In this document: positions 16,881 through 26,900 of the stretch, in pieces
Numbering within the stretch: the first letter of the stretch is position 1
How the letters are laid out: each line of letters opens with the position of its first letter
NCBI GenBank assembly: GCA_002733645.1
Contig: NVWL01000020.1
Span: forward strand, 1 to 64,000
Reading direction: 5' to 3'
DNA from: Oceanobacter sp.
GTDB taxonomy: Bacteria; Pseudomonadota; Gammaproteobacteria; Pseudomonadales; Oceanobacteraceae
Length of the DNA: 64,000 nt
Program-made: the position numbers and the translations under genes
Notes under the pieces: model-generated
Database searches by the model: none
The model's input: the letters and a program-made list of their open reading frames with translations, nothing else
Told to the model about the DNA's origin: nothing

Positions 16881-18623
16881 ATGCGCGCTACTCAATTCCT
16901 TATTGCTACTGAAAAAGAAACCCCGGCAGATGCCGTTGTCATCAGCCATCAATTGATGCTGCGCTCAGGCATGATCCGTAAGCTGGCCGCCGGCCTGTAC
17001 ACATGGATGCCACTGGGGTTACGTACTTTGCGCAAAGTAGAAAATATTGTGCGCGAAGAAATGAACCGCGTGGGCGCTCAAGAAGTGCTTATGCCAATGG
17101 TTCAGCCTGCTGAATTATGGGAAGAAACCGGCCGTTGGTTCCAATACGGCGGCGAGTTAATGCGTATTAAAGATCGCCACAACCGTGAATTCTGTATTGG
17201 CCCCACCGCTGAAGAGGTCATCACAGATTTAGCCCGTAACAACCTAAGCAGCTACAAGCAGTTGCCAATGAACCTGTATCAGGTGCAAACCAAATTCCGT
17301 GACGAAACACGCCCACGCTTTGGTGTGATGCGTGCCCGTGAATTCATTATGAAAGACGCCTACTCATTCCATGCGAACGAAGAGTGTTTGCAAAAAACCT
17401 ACGAGCAAATGCACGCCGCTTACTGCAATATTTTTAATCGCCTTGGTTTAGATTTCCGCCCTGTCTTGGCCGACACCGGCTCCATTGGTGGCGCGTCATC
17501 TCACGAATTCCACGTTCTAGCCGAATCTGGCGAAGACGACATCGCTTTTTCAAGCGCTAGCGATTACGCCGCTAACGTCGAATTAGCAGAAGCCATCGCC
17601 CCTGCTGGTGAACGCCCTACCGCCACACAAACACTCGAAAAAGTAGCGACTCCAAATACCAGCTCAATTGAAGACGTAGCTCAGCTACTCAATGTAGCAA
17701 CCTCACAAGTGTTAAAAGCCATTGTCGTACGTGGTATCAGCGAAGCAGAAGACGCCGAAGAAGGTGATGCAGGCGAACCCGTGGTTCTGTTTATCCGTGG
17801 TGATCACGAGCTAAACGAAATCAAAGCGGAAAAACTGCCCGGCGTTCTTAGCCCTGTTCAGTTTGCCAGTGAAGAAGAAATCCAAAGCATTGGCGGCGTC
17901 ACCGGCTATGTTGGTCCACAAAACTTATCCGCGCGGTGTTACGTCGATCGCAGTGCTGCACACCTAGCGGACTTTGTTTGTGGTGCTAACGAAAAAGACA
18001 TGCACATGACCGGCTCTAATTGGGAGCGCGACGTTGCTCTGCCAGAAGTCGCTGATCTGCGTAATGTCGTCGCTGGCGACCCTAGTCCATGTGGGCAAGG
18101 CACCATCGATATTAAACGCGGTATTGAAGTGGGTCATATCTTCCAGTTAGGTACCAAATACTCTGAAGCACTTAACGCTAAAGTCCTTGATGAGAACGGT
18201 AAAGACCGAGTCATGACTATGGGTTGTTACGGTATTGGCGTAAGCCGTGTGGTCGCTGCTGCCATTGAGCAAAACAACGACGAAAACGGCATCCTTTGGC
18301 CAGACGCCATCGCGCCATTCCATGTCGGTATTGTGCCTATGAACATGCATAAGTCGGAAGAAGTTCGTGAAGTGGCTGAAAAGCTCTACGCCGACCTGAC
18401 CGCTGCAGGTATTGAAGTCTACATGGACGACCGCGATAAAAAGACCAGCCCAGGGGTTAAATTTGCTGACATGGAGTTGATGGGTATTCCACACCGCGTC
18501 GTTATCAGTGATCGTGGTTTAAAAGAAGGCAAAGTTGAGTACAAAGCTCGCCGTGCTGAAGATAAAGAAGAGATTGCTGCAGAAGATATTCTGGCGCTAC
18601 TGCAAGAACGGATCAGCCTATAA
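16881..18623 (+). CDS. proS: Prolyl-tRNA synthetase (bacterial type)
   Basis: This 580-residue class II aminoacyl-tRNA synthetase charges tRNA-Pro. Motif 1 lies in the first 90 residues ([29 protein letters not shown]). Motif 2 is [27 protein letters not shown], and motif 3 is in [19 protein letters not shown] YbaK-like editing domain is inserted at about 230-400, as in bacterial-type enzymes, and the anticodon-binding domain is at the C terminus. It has the usual length. The stop codon overlaps the start of the lytic transglycosylase gene by one base, implying coupled translation. Confidence 0.97.
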   Translation: MRATQFLIATEKETPADAVVISHQLMLRSGMIRKLAAGLYTWMPLGLRTLRKVENIVREEMNRVGAQEVLMPMVQPAELWEETGRWFQYGGELMRIKDRHNREFCIGPTAEEVITDLARNNLSSYKQLPMNLYQVQTKFRDETRPRFGVMRAREFIMKDAYSFHANEECLQKTYEQMHAAYCNIFNRLGLDFRPVLADTGSIGGASSHEFHVLAESGEDDIAFSSASDYAANVELAEAIAPAGERPTATQTLEKVATPNTSSIEDVAQLLNVATSQVLKAIVVRGISEAEDAEEGDAGEPVVLFIRGDHELNEIKAEKLPGVLSPVQFASEEEIQSIGGVTGYVGPQNLSARCYVDRSAAHLADFVCGANEKDMHMTGSNWERDVALPEVADLRNVVAGDPSPCGQGTIDIKRGIEVGHIFQLGTKYSEALNAKVLDENGKDRVMTMGCYGIGVSRVVAAAIEQNNDENGILWPDAIAPFHVGIVPMNMHKSEEVREVAEKLYADLTAAGIEVYMDDRDKKTSPGVKFADMELMGIPHRVVISDRGLKEGKVEYKARRAEDKEEIAAEDILALLQERISL

Positions 18624-19261
18624 TGATCCTGTGCCAACGCTCCTTAACCTCGGCTTTGCGCCACAGGCTAAAAGCGTTGGCGTTGCGAACTGCGTTATGT
18701 ACCACATTGTGTGCGGCCTTAATTGCGCCGCCTGCAATAGCTATGTCATCAGACCAGCCTGACCCCGAGCTACGCCAAGCCCTGCTCTCTGCCGTATCTG
18801 AATCAGAATCGTTTAACGATAAGTTTCACGCCGAAGTTTGGCTCATGGATATGTCAAACCGCCTACAGCGCTATCGTAAAATGAAAGACAACGAGGTTCG
18901 TTTAGACCTACTGCGCATGGTGCATCAAGAAGCGACTAAGGCAGGTTTACAGCCCGAACTCGTGCTCTCAGTTATCCAAGTAGAAAGCGCCTTTGATCGC
19001 TTTGCCTTAAGTTATGTTGGTGCCCAAGGCTATATGCAAGTGATGCCATTTTGGAAAAACGAAATTGGCCGTTCAGAAGACAACCTCATGGATACCCGCA
19101 CGAACTTGCGCTATGGCTGCACGATATTAAAACACTACCTAGACCGTGAAAAAGGCAACCTGATTCGCGCTCTGGCCCGCTACAACGGCAGCTTAGGAAA
19201 AACTAAATACCCAGAAAAGGTATTCAAGGCGTGGGATAAATATTGGTTTGTGGGGAATTGA
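18623..19261 (+). CDS. Lytic transglycosylase, SLT family, periplasmic
   Basis: This 212-residue protein has an N-terminal signal sequence ending near PPAIA-MSS (about residue 40) and an SLT-type lysozyme-like domain from about 90. The catalytic glutamate is in VIQVESAFDRFALS. GAQGYMQVMPFW and the later RYNGSLGKTKYPEKV are family motifs. Such enzymes cleave peptidoglycan between MurNAc and GlcNAc to form anhydro sugars. It overlaps proS by one base (TAATG), a gene pairing also seen in Pseudomonas-like genomes. Cleavage by signal peptidase I would release it into the periplasm. Confidence 0.88.
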   Translation: MILCQRSLTSALRHRLKALALRTALCTTLCAALIAPPAIAMSSDQPDPELRQALLSAVSESESFNDKFHAEVWLMDMSNRLQRYRKMKDNEVRLDLLRMVHQEATKAGLQPELVLSVIQVESAFDRFALSYVGAQGYMQVMPFWKNEIGRSEDNLMDTRTNLRYGCTILKHYLDREKGNLIRALARYNGSLGKTKYPEKVFKAWDKYWFVGN

Positions 19262-19306
19262 TGCTAAATATCATAACCAGCAAAGAATTCTTTACTTGAT
19301 AAACTA

Positions 19307-19672
19307 TTACACATTTTGACCGATTCGCCACAGCACACCACTTGGATCCAATACAGTAAAGTCTCTCATCCCCCAAGCTTGAGTCACCACCTCAGAGACT
19401 TTAACAAGATACGTTTCAGCGACACCAGATTTACATACGTGCTGATGCCAGCTATCGACATCTTCAACAAGAAGATGCATTACAAAATTCTCAGCTAACG
19501 CTTTATCGTAAAAGTCTTGGAGTAAAAAACTGCATTGCCCATGATGAAAGTACGCAACACCACCCTCATCCGAGGCTTTTATAAAGCCAATATCGCAATA
19601 GAAATTCTTTGATACCTCAAAGTCTTTTGCCGGAAGAAAGGCTTTTATTTCTACAGTATTCAGAGTACTCAT
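19307..19672 (-). CDS. VOC-superfamily (glyoxalase/bleomycin-resistance-like) protein
   Basis: This roughly 121-residue protein has the beta-alpha-beta-beta-beta VOC fold: VEIKAFLPAKDFEVSKNFYCDIGF at the start, VAYFHHGQCSFLLQDF, then MHLLVEDVDSWHQHV and DFTVLDPSGVLWRIGQ at the end. Members include glyoxalases, dioxygenases and antibiotic-binding proteins, so the substrate cannot be assigned. The ATG at 19672 is preferred to the upstream in-frame GTG because AAGGTG lies seven bases before it. It is a single gene next to a GNAT gene. Confidence 0.85.
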   Translation of the reverse strand: MSTLNTVEIKAFLPAKDFEVSKNFYCDIGFIKASDEGGVAYFHHGQCSFLLQDFYDKALAENFVMHLLVEDVDSWHQHVCKSGVAETYLVKVSEVVTQAWGMRDFTVLDPSGVLWRIGQNV

Positions 19673-19725
19673 AGATCTCACCTTATATCTAATCTATTAA
19701 TTTACGCGAAACGGCCCCACTGATA

Positions 19726-20169
19726 TTACACGCTAAAACTATAAGCGAAGTACTCAGTGTCTTTTTCAAAACCTAACTGTTCATACAGCGCTTGTGCATT
19801 GCTATTCGTTTTGGCAGTGCCAAGATCGACTCTGACTGAACCCGTTTCTTTCGCTAAGTTAACTGAACACTCAATCAATGCCTTAGCTACTCCCTTCTGA
19901 CGTGCCGCTGGTACAACAAACAAGTCGTTCAATACGACGACCCGACCAAGTAATACTGAAGAAAATGTTTGGTAATTCAGTACAAAGCCGACGCTTTCTA
20001 ATTTTTCATTAAAAGCAAGATAAACGGTTGCTTCATTATTTTTCAGTCTTTCAATCAAATACACTTTGTAGCGTTCAGGATCGGAGGGCTGGCCATAAAA
20101 AACCATATATTGATCAAATAATGGAGCCAGCTTATCTATATCAGACAGTGCCATTAGCTCGGCATTCAT
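19726..20169 (-). CDS. GNAT family N-acetyltransferase
   Basis: This 147-residue protein matches the GNAT acetyl-CoA-dependent acetyltransferase fold. The acetyl-CoA-binding motif A is LFVVPAARQKGVAKALIECSVNLAKETG, followed by motif B in NSNAQALYEQLGFEKDTEYFAYSF. The acceptor substrate is unknown. It lies between the VOC gene and a run of small hypothetical genes, all on the minus strand. Confidence 0.88.
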   Translation of the reverse strand: MNAELMALSDIDKLAPLFDQYMVFYGQPSDPERYKVYLIERLKNNEATVYLAFNEKLESVGFVLNYQTFSSVLLGRVVVLNDLFVVPAARQKGVAKALIECSVNLAKETGSVRVDLGTAKTNSNAQALYEQLGFEKDTEYFAYSFSV

Positions 20170-20199
20170 GACGACATTCCTTTGTATTTATTGTCTAAT

Positions 20200-20526
20200 T
20201 TAAACAATCACGCCCATGGCTTTATCAACAATCAGATCAATCAAGCCTACACTGATTTTTTCCATTCGTGCTTTGGCAGCGATCTCTTGAGTATTTAGAA
20301 ACTGCTGCACGGTGGCTTTTCTACTATTAAGTAGTTCTTTCAGTTCATCGGCATCGATGTCGCCTTCGACTTTCATTTTTACCCATTTCTCTATTTTTTC
20401 GCCAGTTTCTTTGATTACGTCAGCGGATTCTGATTTTGCGCCTTGAATAAGATCTAGCAATTCAGTTTTAAGCTGTTGTTTAACGTCGCTGCCTGTCGCA
20501 TCTATAATTTCACTGAGTACGGTCAT
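20200..20526 (-). CDS. Hypothetical small helical protein
   Basis: This 108-residue protein is not recognised. It is predicted almost wholly alpha-helical and rich in Lys, Glu and Asp, with a more hydrophobic C terminus (ISVGLIDLIVDKAMGVIV). It has no signal peptide, cysteine or catalytic motif. It starts 19 bp downstream of the lipoprotein gene on the same strand, so the two are likely co-transcribed. It could associate with that lipoprotein or with a membrane, but nothing shows this directly. Confidence 0.65.
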   Translation of the reverse strand: MTVLSEIIDATGSDVKQQLKTELLDLIQGAKSESADVIKETGEKIEKWVKMKVEGDIDADELKELLNSRKATVQQFLNTQEIAAKARMEKISVGLIDLIVDKAMGVIV

Positions 20527-20545
20527 GCTATTACCTATCGTTAAA

Positions 20546-20983
20546 TTATTTTTTAGTGACTCGGGCTAACTCACCCGCGATGGCGTAGTTATAGTTTTGT
20601 TCTATTTCAGGTCGTAGTTCTTGGATGAATACTTTACTGAAGAGTTTTTTCTTCTTTAGTGATAATGCACAGTTAGAAGTGAACGACTTCCACAGAATTT
20701 TCACCGCTCGCTCACCCGTGCTGTCAGATTTATCTGTAGATTTTGCGTATTCAAACGCTTCACGATATTGAAGATCACCATTATCGCAGTAACTTGTAAC
20801 AGACTCTAAGTTCCATGTTTTATCTGTGCCTACAGTCCAGTCGTCAAAGAACTTCATATGCACGGCTTTCAGCTTGGTGAAGTTTTCATGACGCGTCACA
20901 TCGTATGGTGATGTAAATAGTGCACAGCCACTTAGGGCTAGCGATACGATAATCAACAGGAAAGTGCTAGTGATGCTATTCAT
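20546..20983 (-). CDS. Small predicted lipoprotein
   Basis: This 145-residue protein begins with a hydrophobic segment and a lipobox LALSGC with the lipidated cysteine at residue 20, so it should be a membrane-anchored lipoprotein. The mature part is basic, contains two further cysteines and has no recognised domain. It precedes the small helical protein gene. The family is not recognised. Confidence 0.75.
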   Translation of the reverse strand: MNSITSTFLLIIVSLALSGCALFTSPYDVTRHENFTKLKAVHMKFFDDWTVGTDKTWNLESVTSYCDNGDLQYREAFEYAKSTDKSDSTGERAVKILWKSFTSNCALSLKKKKLFSKVFIQELRPEIEQNYNYAIAGELARVTKK

Positions 20984-21024
20984 GAATATTCCATTCTTAA
21001 ATTCAGGGGTAATTAAAAATTTAC

Positions 21025-21324
21025 TTATTTTTCATGCAACGAAATGATGGTTCGAGCATTGACGGAGTGATCAAGGTGTTTTGCTTTGGCATCTAGATAA
21101 CCCGGATCGTTGAAAAAAGCATTCATGGTCGCTTCATCAGGAAAGTCGATGGTGAACACACGGTTGATAGGGTCGTCTGTTTTGGATTTAAGTACTTCGG
21201 ATACTTTGAAATCAAACCCAAAGGCACCACCGTAAGTCGTCAAAATTGGAATCATTGCATCCCGATATTTCTGATATTCAGTATCGTCTATCACGTTAAG
21301 TCCCATTATGCGCTCATATCCCAT
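21025..21324 (-). CDS. DUF1330 family protein
   Basis: This 99-residue protein matches the DUF1330 ferredoxin-like fold. The typical pattern is YERIMGLNVIDDTEYQKYRD, then TYGGAFGFDFKVSEV, RVFTIDFPDEATMNAFFNDPGYLDAK and a final RTIISLHE. Its function is unknown. The ATG at 21324 is preferred to an in-frame start 96 bp upstream because AAGGA lies at the right distance, and because family proteins of about 95-100 residues start here. Confidence 0.82.
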   Translation of the reverse strand: MGYERIMGLNVIDDTEYQKYRDAMIPILTTYGGAFGFDFKVSEVLKSKTDDPINRVFTIDFPDEATMNAFFNDPGYLDAKAKHLDHSVNARTIISLHEK

Positions 21325-21579
21325 ACCGTATTCCTTTTCTCTTCCATTGGTTACATGCACCCTATCAGTCTCTTGTTTTTGCAGCAAGCTGCCACATAAC
21401 AATACGGATGACTGTTTCATGGCGCATAACGCCTGCCTCTAATTGATATTGATCATCTATACGTGCCTTTGATTAACACTGGCTTACAGTGGCATATCTT
21501 GCGTTGGTGTTTTATTGCTATCAATTCCTGAGGTACTGATTCATCAGTACTTCTTCAACCCCACGGAAGAGGTCTTATC

Positions 21580-23007
21580 ATGAAAACAATACTGCTTACT
21601 GCTTCGTTGGCATCGGCTGCGGCTGCGGCTTCGGCTTCGGCTTCGGCTTCCGCACAAGCACTGGCAACGCCTTCAATTCCTGACTGCCAAATACAATACC
21701 CGATTGTGTTATCACATCACTTCGGGTTGCGGTCCATATGCCCTGACAGCTGGAACCCAGATGAGTGTATGACACGCGAAAGCGATAATATTGCTAAATA
21801 TTGTGCGGACTGGAACGATGATGAAGGTTGTCTTGAGTGGGTGCTGCCTGCGAATGAGGCTCACCTCCCCCCTCGGGTTGAAAACTTATTCGATGACCGC
21901 CTCAAACGCACCAGCAATATCGCGCAATACAACCGTTATTTCAGTAAGGGCGTTGTTGATCGTTTAGAGGCCTGCGGTAACGATGTATTTATCGCCGACA
22001 AACCCACCTATGCCTCATATCAAATCCGATCGGCGTCATTACGACTAACGGTATTGCAAGCACTCGAAGCAACCGGTGCTGATAAGGTGGTCATTATGGG
22101 CGCTTCACAAGGTGTGCAAGACGCACGCTTTATGTCGGTCTACCAACCTGCGGATTTAGACAACCCAGCAGCAGGCACTATGAAAAAACATGTTGCCGCC
22201 GTTGTCTCATTATCTGGTGAGCATTTAGGTGCTGAAATCGCCACCATAGGGATCTCAGGTATGACCCTCACCAATTACACCTTTGGTGATGGTTGGATTG
22301 ACCCTGAAGCCGGGGCGTATTTTTGGGATTTTGAAGAGGGCGAAAAACTTAACACGGATATTATGTGGCGCGAGATTGGCGACACCACCACCGATGCCGA
22401 ACTGTTTAACCAACCCTTGGTGTTGACCGAAAACTACGATGCCAATAATCCGATGGAATACGACTTAGATTTAAACATGCAGTTCCGTGCTTTTTTGAAT
22501 GGTTTAGCCATTTTAAGTAGCCAATATATGCAGCGTGATTTTTATAAAGATGAGCAAGTTTGGGAAGCGTTAAGAACGGCATTAGGTATGGAAGAGTATG
22601 TTTGGGACGATTTAGTCAATGAAGGCAACGAAGCCTGTAACGGCGTCGGATACTACAGTTATTCCGCACGTATTCGCTCTTGGGATTATACCTACTGGGG
22701 CGACGCCACCTTTTATCTTGGCGTGACAGCGCTCTACGGCCCAAATGACGGCTACACCACAATGGATTCACAAAACTTTGATAAAATTGGATACGCCAAA
22801 TGTGACGACGGCAAAAGTAATTTTGAGCATATAAAAACATTAGACGGCAATATCTTCAGTCACGGGTATTATCACAACTACTTTACTGGACGAAATAAAC
22901 ACTACGGACCTGAAACCACTTGGTTACAAGAGTCTGCGCCATACAAAGGTGGCGTTGAGGATTTTTATGAACAGGTTATGAAAGACCTGATAGAGCGCGG
23001 CTATTAA
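21580..23007 (+). CDS. Putative secreted lipase / alpha-beta hydrolase
   Basis: This 475-residue exported protein has a signal peptide with an unusual Ala-Ser run (about residues 12-27). The mature part resembles extracellular triacylglycerol lipases. The oxyanion-loop region is YPIVLSHHFGL (about 40-50) and the nucleophile elbow is GASQG with Ser176. Candidate acid and base residues lie in GPNDGYTTMDSQ and FSHGYYHNYFTG near the C terminus. Several cysteines suggest disulfides. Lipase activity is likely but not certain, because other secreted hydrolases share this fold. The start follows a GGAAGAGG ribosome-binding site. The gene is monocistronic, with neighbours on the opposite strand. Confidence 0.75.
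   Translation: MKTILLTASLASAAAAASASASASAQALATPSIPDCQIQYPIVLSHHFGLRSICPDSWNPDECMTRESDNIAKYCADWNDDEGCLEWVLPANEAHLPPRVENLFDDRLKRTSNIAQYNRYFSKGVVDRLEACGNDVFIADKPTYASYQIRSASLRLTVLQALEATGADKVVIMGASQGVQDARFMSVYQPADLDNPAAGTMKKHVAAVVSLSGEHLGAEIATIGISGMTLTNYTFGDGWIDPEAGAYFWDFEEGEKLNTDIMWREIGDTTTDAELFNQPLVLTENYDANNPMEYDLDLNMQFRAFLNGLAILSSQYMQRDFYKDEQVWEALRTALGMEEYVWDDLVNEGNEACNGVGYYSYSARIRSWDYTYWGDATFYLGVTALYGPNDGYTTMDSQNFDKIGYAKCDDGKSNFEHIKTLDGNIFSHGYYHNYFTGRNKHYGPETTWLQESAPYKGGVEDFYEQVMKDLIERGY
21615..21650 (+). repeat. Hexanucleotide microsatellite in the lipase signal peptide
   Basis: Two GGCTGC units are followed by four GGCTTC units without interruption. They encode the Ala/Ser run of the signal sequence. 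Because the unit is six bases, slippage would change signal length by two residues at a time and keep the frame. Confidence 0.9.
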
Positions 23008-23031
23008 GTAAGACGCTGACTTAGGATTTGG

Positions 23032-23058
23032 GTGTCAGAAACCATCGGTTTCTGACAC
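23032..23058. repeat. Perfect 12 bp hairpin overlapping the 3' end of a coding region
   Basis: GTGTCAGAAACC and its complement are separated by three bases. The hairpin spans the last codons and stop codon (23035-23037) of the minus-strand gene and lies about 25 bp past the stop codon of the lipase gene. It could serve both convergent genes as a 3' hairpin, although neither side has a proper U-run. Confidence 0.75.
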
Positions 23059-23460
23059 TAAATTCTGGAGACAACGCTGAATAGGACGGCGACAAACATC
23101 TCGCTCGGAAGCCGGTGTTCTTACCCACTTCATCAAGCCTTGTTGGTAGGCTTCAATTTCAGGTACACCCATTTCGACGGGCTGCCCAATGCTGTTCAGC
23201 AGTGCATTTCGTTCTATCGCGATGTGGTCGGCCAAGCGTAGCGCCAGCTCCTTTACATCGCCATTCTCACGCACATAAACATCGACATGAAAAATCTCTT
23301 CATTGCCCACCCGAGAGAATTCACGAATCTGAACCCAACGCGTTTCGCTTGGATCACTTTTAATGTTCCACAACGCATGATCATTGATGGTTTCAGCAGA
23401 GACTCTAGGCAATATGCCTATTATCAAGCCTGCAAATAAAAATGTCCGGTGTAGATTCAT
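23035..23460 (-). CDS. Hypothetical exported protein
   Basis: This 141-residue protein has a signal peptide (about residues 1-22, cleaved after RVSA). The mature part contains no recognised domain. A pair of cysteines near the C terminus (RDVCRRPIQRCLQN) could form a disulfide in the periplasm. It sits alone between the lipase gene (convergent) and the globin gene. Its last codons are part of a 12 bp perfect hairpin. Confidence 0.65.
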   Translation of the reverse strand: MNLHRTFLFAGLIIGILPRVSAETINDHALWNIKSDPSETRWVQIREFSRVGNEEIFHVDVYVRENGDVKELALRLADHIAIERNALLNSIGQPVEMGVPEIEAYQQGLMKWVRTPASERDVCRRPIQRCLQNLVSETDGF

Positions 23461-23555
23461 AACAAGCTCTTTTTATTATTCTAAGTGATGATTAACATTT
23501 GATCATTGCTACGTTAAACAGGCTTGCACAGAAACGCAACGGGTTTGCCAAGCCA

Positions 23556-23990
23556 TCAAGTATTTGACTTGGCCGCCGCTTGTGACGCCATGCGACATCG
23601 CTCCGCTGGCACAGCTAACTGCACCAACATATATTGCTTAAAATCATCAGCGTAGGGCTGTGACTTTAACGCGTCTTCCATACAAGCAAGCCAAGCATCG
23701 CGTTCTGCTTCAGCAATCGGCATATGACTGTGCGCAGATGGTATAGCAATGGGCCCGTATTTTTCGCGAAATAAACGCGGACCGCCTAACCAACCACACA
23801 GAAAACGCGTGAGTTTATCGCGTGTCATTTCTAAGTCTGCTGGATGCATTGCACGAATGGTTTTGGCCACAGGTAAAACATCCATCGCATCGTAGAAAGC
23901 ATCGACGAGGGTTTTTATACCCTCGTATTCTCCGGCCGCTTTAAACGACGCATCGCCTACACCATAAGCTACGGTATTTTCTTGCGTCAT
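23556..23990 (-). CDS. Group II truncated haemoglobin, last gene of the condensin operon
   Basis: This 144-residue protein matches group II (TrHbO-type) truncated globins. Phe32-Tyr33 (B9/B10 region, AFYDAMD), FLCGWLGGPRLFREKYG, the proximal histidine at about His87 and Trp100 in ERDAWLACM (the G8 tryptophan of the group) align with TrHbO. Such globins bind O2, NO or CO and often protect against oxidative or nitrosative stress. The ATG at 23990 overlaps the mksB stop codon by one base (TGATG), so translation is probably coupled. A longer in-frame start inside mksB adds 31 residues absent from the family and is rejected. Its place in a condensin operon, where a nuclease gene might sit, is unusual. 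Confidence 0.9.
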   Translation of the reverse strand: MTQENTVAYGVGDASFKAAGEYEGIKTLVDAFYDAMDVLPVAKTIRAMHPADLEMTRDKLTRFLCGWLGGPRLFREKYGPIAIPSAHSHMPIAEAERDAWLACMEDALKSQPYADDFKQYMLVQLAVPAERCRMASQAAAKSNT

Positions 23991-26900
23991 CAGGCAAACT
24001 CTTCCATAAAGTCGAGTGACGCTTGATGGCGAATCGTCCGGCGATGGTTGGCCCACAACTCTTGCACTTTTTCTTGGTTGCATTGCTGACGATCAATCAA
24101 TACCCGCGTTTGCAACTCACCTTTTGTTTGGCCTCCCGCTAATGGCACTTTCGAGAACACAAACTGGTTAGACACAAGATCCATAAACGGCCCCGACTTG
24201 CTCGTCGGCATGATGAACAATAACTGCAAACCTAAGCTTTCCGTCAGGTAGTTGATCACTTCTTTTGAGCGAGTTTCATCCATTTTCGAGAAAGCCTCAT
24301 CCACCAGCACGACACGTAGGTGCGTATCACCTTCGTTAAAGCGGAAAGCGGAGGTAATCGCTGCCGAACGAATAATGTACGCGGGTGTTTCTAACTGACC
24401 ACCCGACCCAGTACCGTATTGGCTGAGTGCAATGGGCTCTTTGTTCGCAGGCTGCTTATAAATTTCGTACGCGCGGTAATTACGGTAATCAGAAATACGC
24501 TCTAGCTCGCGCATGGCTTTCTGTTCGTCGTCTTCCAGCAACATACTCATTAAGTGATCGCGCACTTTGATTGAACTGGCGGATAACTCGGCAGTGAACA
24601 AGGTGGCGCCATCACCAAGGGCTGGGTTTTTAATCACTTCGTCGAAGAACTGCCAGTATTCTTTATACTCTGGCACCCACTCCCAATCGAACCAATAAGT
24701 TTCGCGGTCAGCTCCGAAGCGATGATGAGCGAGTTCTTTATTGAGGTCTTCCAGAATGCGTTTACCGTCATTAATCGACTGGTAAATCGAGTGACACAAG
24801 TTAGTAACGAATACGTTGTTAAAGCTTTCGCGTAGCTGGTGCAACTTGTCTTGTTTTTCAACCAGAATATTATTCTTAAGACGATTGTGAATACGCTCTA
24901 TCTCACGCTGCAAGCCACACACATCGGTAAAGAACTTCGCGCCGTGCTCATCACGGTAATCCGGCGTATAAACAATGGAGTCTGCCGTTTGGCAACGCTG
25001 ATTATGTTCTGTGATATTGCGTTCAATTTCATAAGCGGTGGCGTTTAATTCTTGCGCCACCGATTTACGCAGATTTTCAATCGCCTCGACCGGGCTTTCT
25101 TCCGCTTCTTTGTCCGACTGCTCAAGGCGTTTTTCTAAATTAAAGTCTGGCCAAATACTCACGATAGAACGCAGAGCGTCTTCCTTAGCATCCGCCACAT
25201 CGGACGTTTGTTCTTGATGCTCACTCAAAGCCTTACAGGCTTTTTCAGCGTCGTTCAGCTGCTGCTGCAAGCGCCCTAACTCGCCGTCCAGCTCTTTAAT
25301 TTGTGCGTCTAAGTCGTCAGCTTTGCCTTTCAGTGCGGTAAATTCGTGCTCAATATCACCAAAGCTGCTGGTGTCTACACCGCCTAAAGAATCTTCCGCT
25401 TGCTGCATTTGATACTGGGTGTCCAGCATGGCCTGCATTTGATCAGCAAACGAAACATGACGCAGTAAATTCACGGCATCCAATAATTGCTGTGCTTGGC
25501 GCAATTGAAAATTTGCTTCGTTAGCCACATCTTCCAACGTATGTAGCTCGCTGCGTTTTGCTGCCAAGGCGCGTTCTCGTGCCCCCATGCCAAAGACCAG
25601 CTCGGTGTCGTCTACATCACAACGATAGATCGAGTATGAACCAGAACCCAGACCTTCCTTCGTAACGCCACGGCGCGTCATTCGCAGTGCCTGCAAATCT
25701 GCAACTTGTTCAACACTGCCGTAACTGGCTTCAAGGTAATAACGTGCGGTGGCGTGATCAAAGTCCATTAAATCGATAATCGACTTGGAGGAAATTTTCA
25801 TGCGCTCGCTGTCTTTCTTGGCTTTTTCCCCTTGAATAACACGAGCACGACTGCCACCTGGGATCTGACGTAAAATATGCGCAGCTTCGGCTTCGAAGGC
25901 GGTCTCCACGATGATGCTGAAACGTGCACCGCCGATGTAACCCTCAATAGCGCTCTGCCATTCTGGGTCAGTGACTTCTACGTAGTCGGCTAATACACGC
26001 GGTTCCGCTTGTGGGCATTCACGCATGATGGCTTCAAGGGCTATACGTACAAAGCCCGGATAGTTCAACTGGCGCGATTCAAGGCTGGCAATGTCATTTT
26101 GCTTTTGCACCATGCGGTGCTGAGCTTGCTGCAGCTTTTGCTCTCGGCGATCAGCCACGCGAGCGATTTGATCTCGTAATGAAATGCCGCTGCTTTCAAG
26201 TTCGGTATCATGAAAACGATCACGCCATTGATTCACTAACGCTTGCTGTTCACGTGCATCATCTAAGTGAGCTTCAAGCGGTGCTAGATCAACCCAATCT
26301 TTACCGAGTAGCTTACGGAAATCGACCGCACCCTGATCTTTAATGGCTAAGACTTTGCGCGCTTGCTCGGCAATTTTTTTACTGCCCAGCGTTGGGATTT
26401 CTGCTGCCACATTCGTCTTTTGCAAAGCCCCATACAAAAGCTCGGTGGCACGTAATGAGGCTTGCAACATTTGATCTTGTTCAAGCAATGGAATCGCTTG
26501 CGCTTGCAACTTGGCCTTGCCGTCGGCAATGGCTTGCTCGGCGGCGTCTTTATCTTGCAGGGCGTCAATGCCACGACGACGCGCTTCCATCGTAATCAAT
26601 TGCTCGCGCACTTGCTTACGGCGGTCTTGTGAAACATCACGTTCTTTTTGCGTTTTGTTTAATAACTCACGTACTTGCTGCTGTACTTCTTTGGCGTGCA
26701 GGTAGTTCTTTTGATCATTTAAGTAACGACTACGAGCGGCGGTGTATTCCAGTACGTTGTAATCGATCCATTGATCAATATAGCGCCCAGAGGCTTCGCG
26801 AGTACCGTTTAATATTTCAATCGTTTCAGCCAAGGTGTTGGCGTCGGACTCCATCGCGTAGATGGTTTTCATCAGATCAGACACGCTGCGAATCGCATCG

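Noticed and set aside
23991-24083. Longer start for the globin inside mksB
   Set aside because: The extra 31 residues do not match truncated globins, and the ATG at 23990 is in the classic overlapping-stop arrangement.
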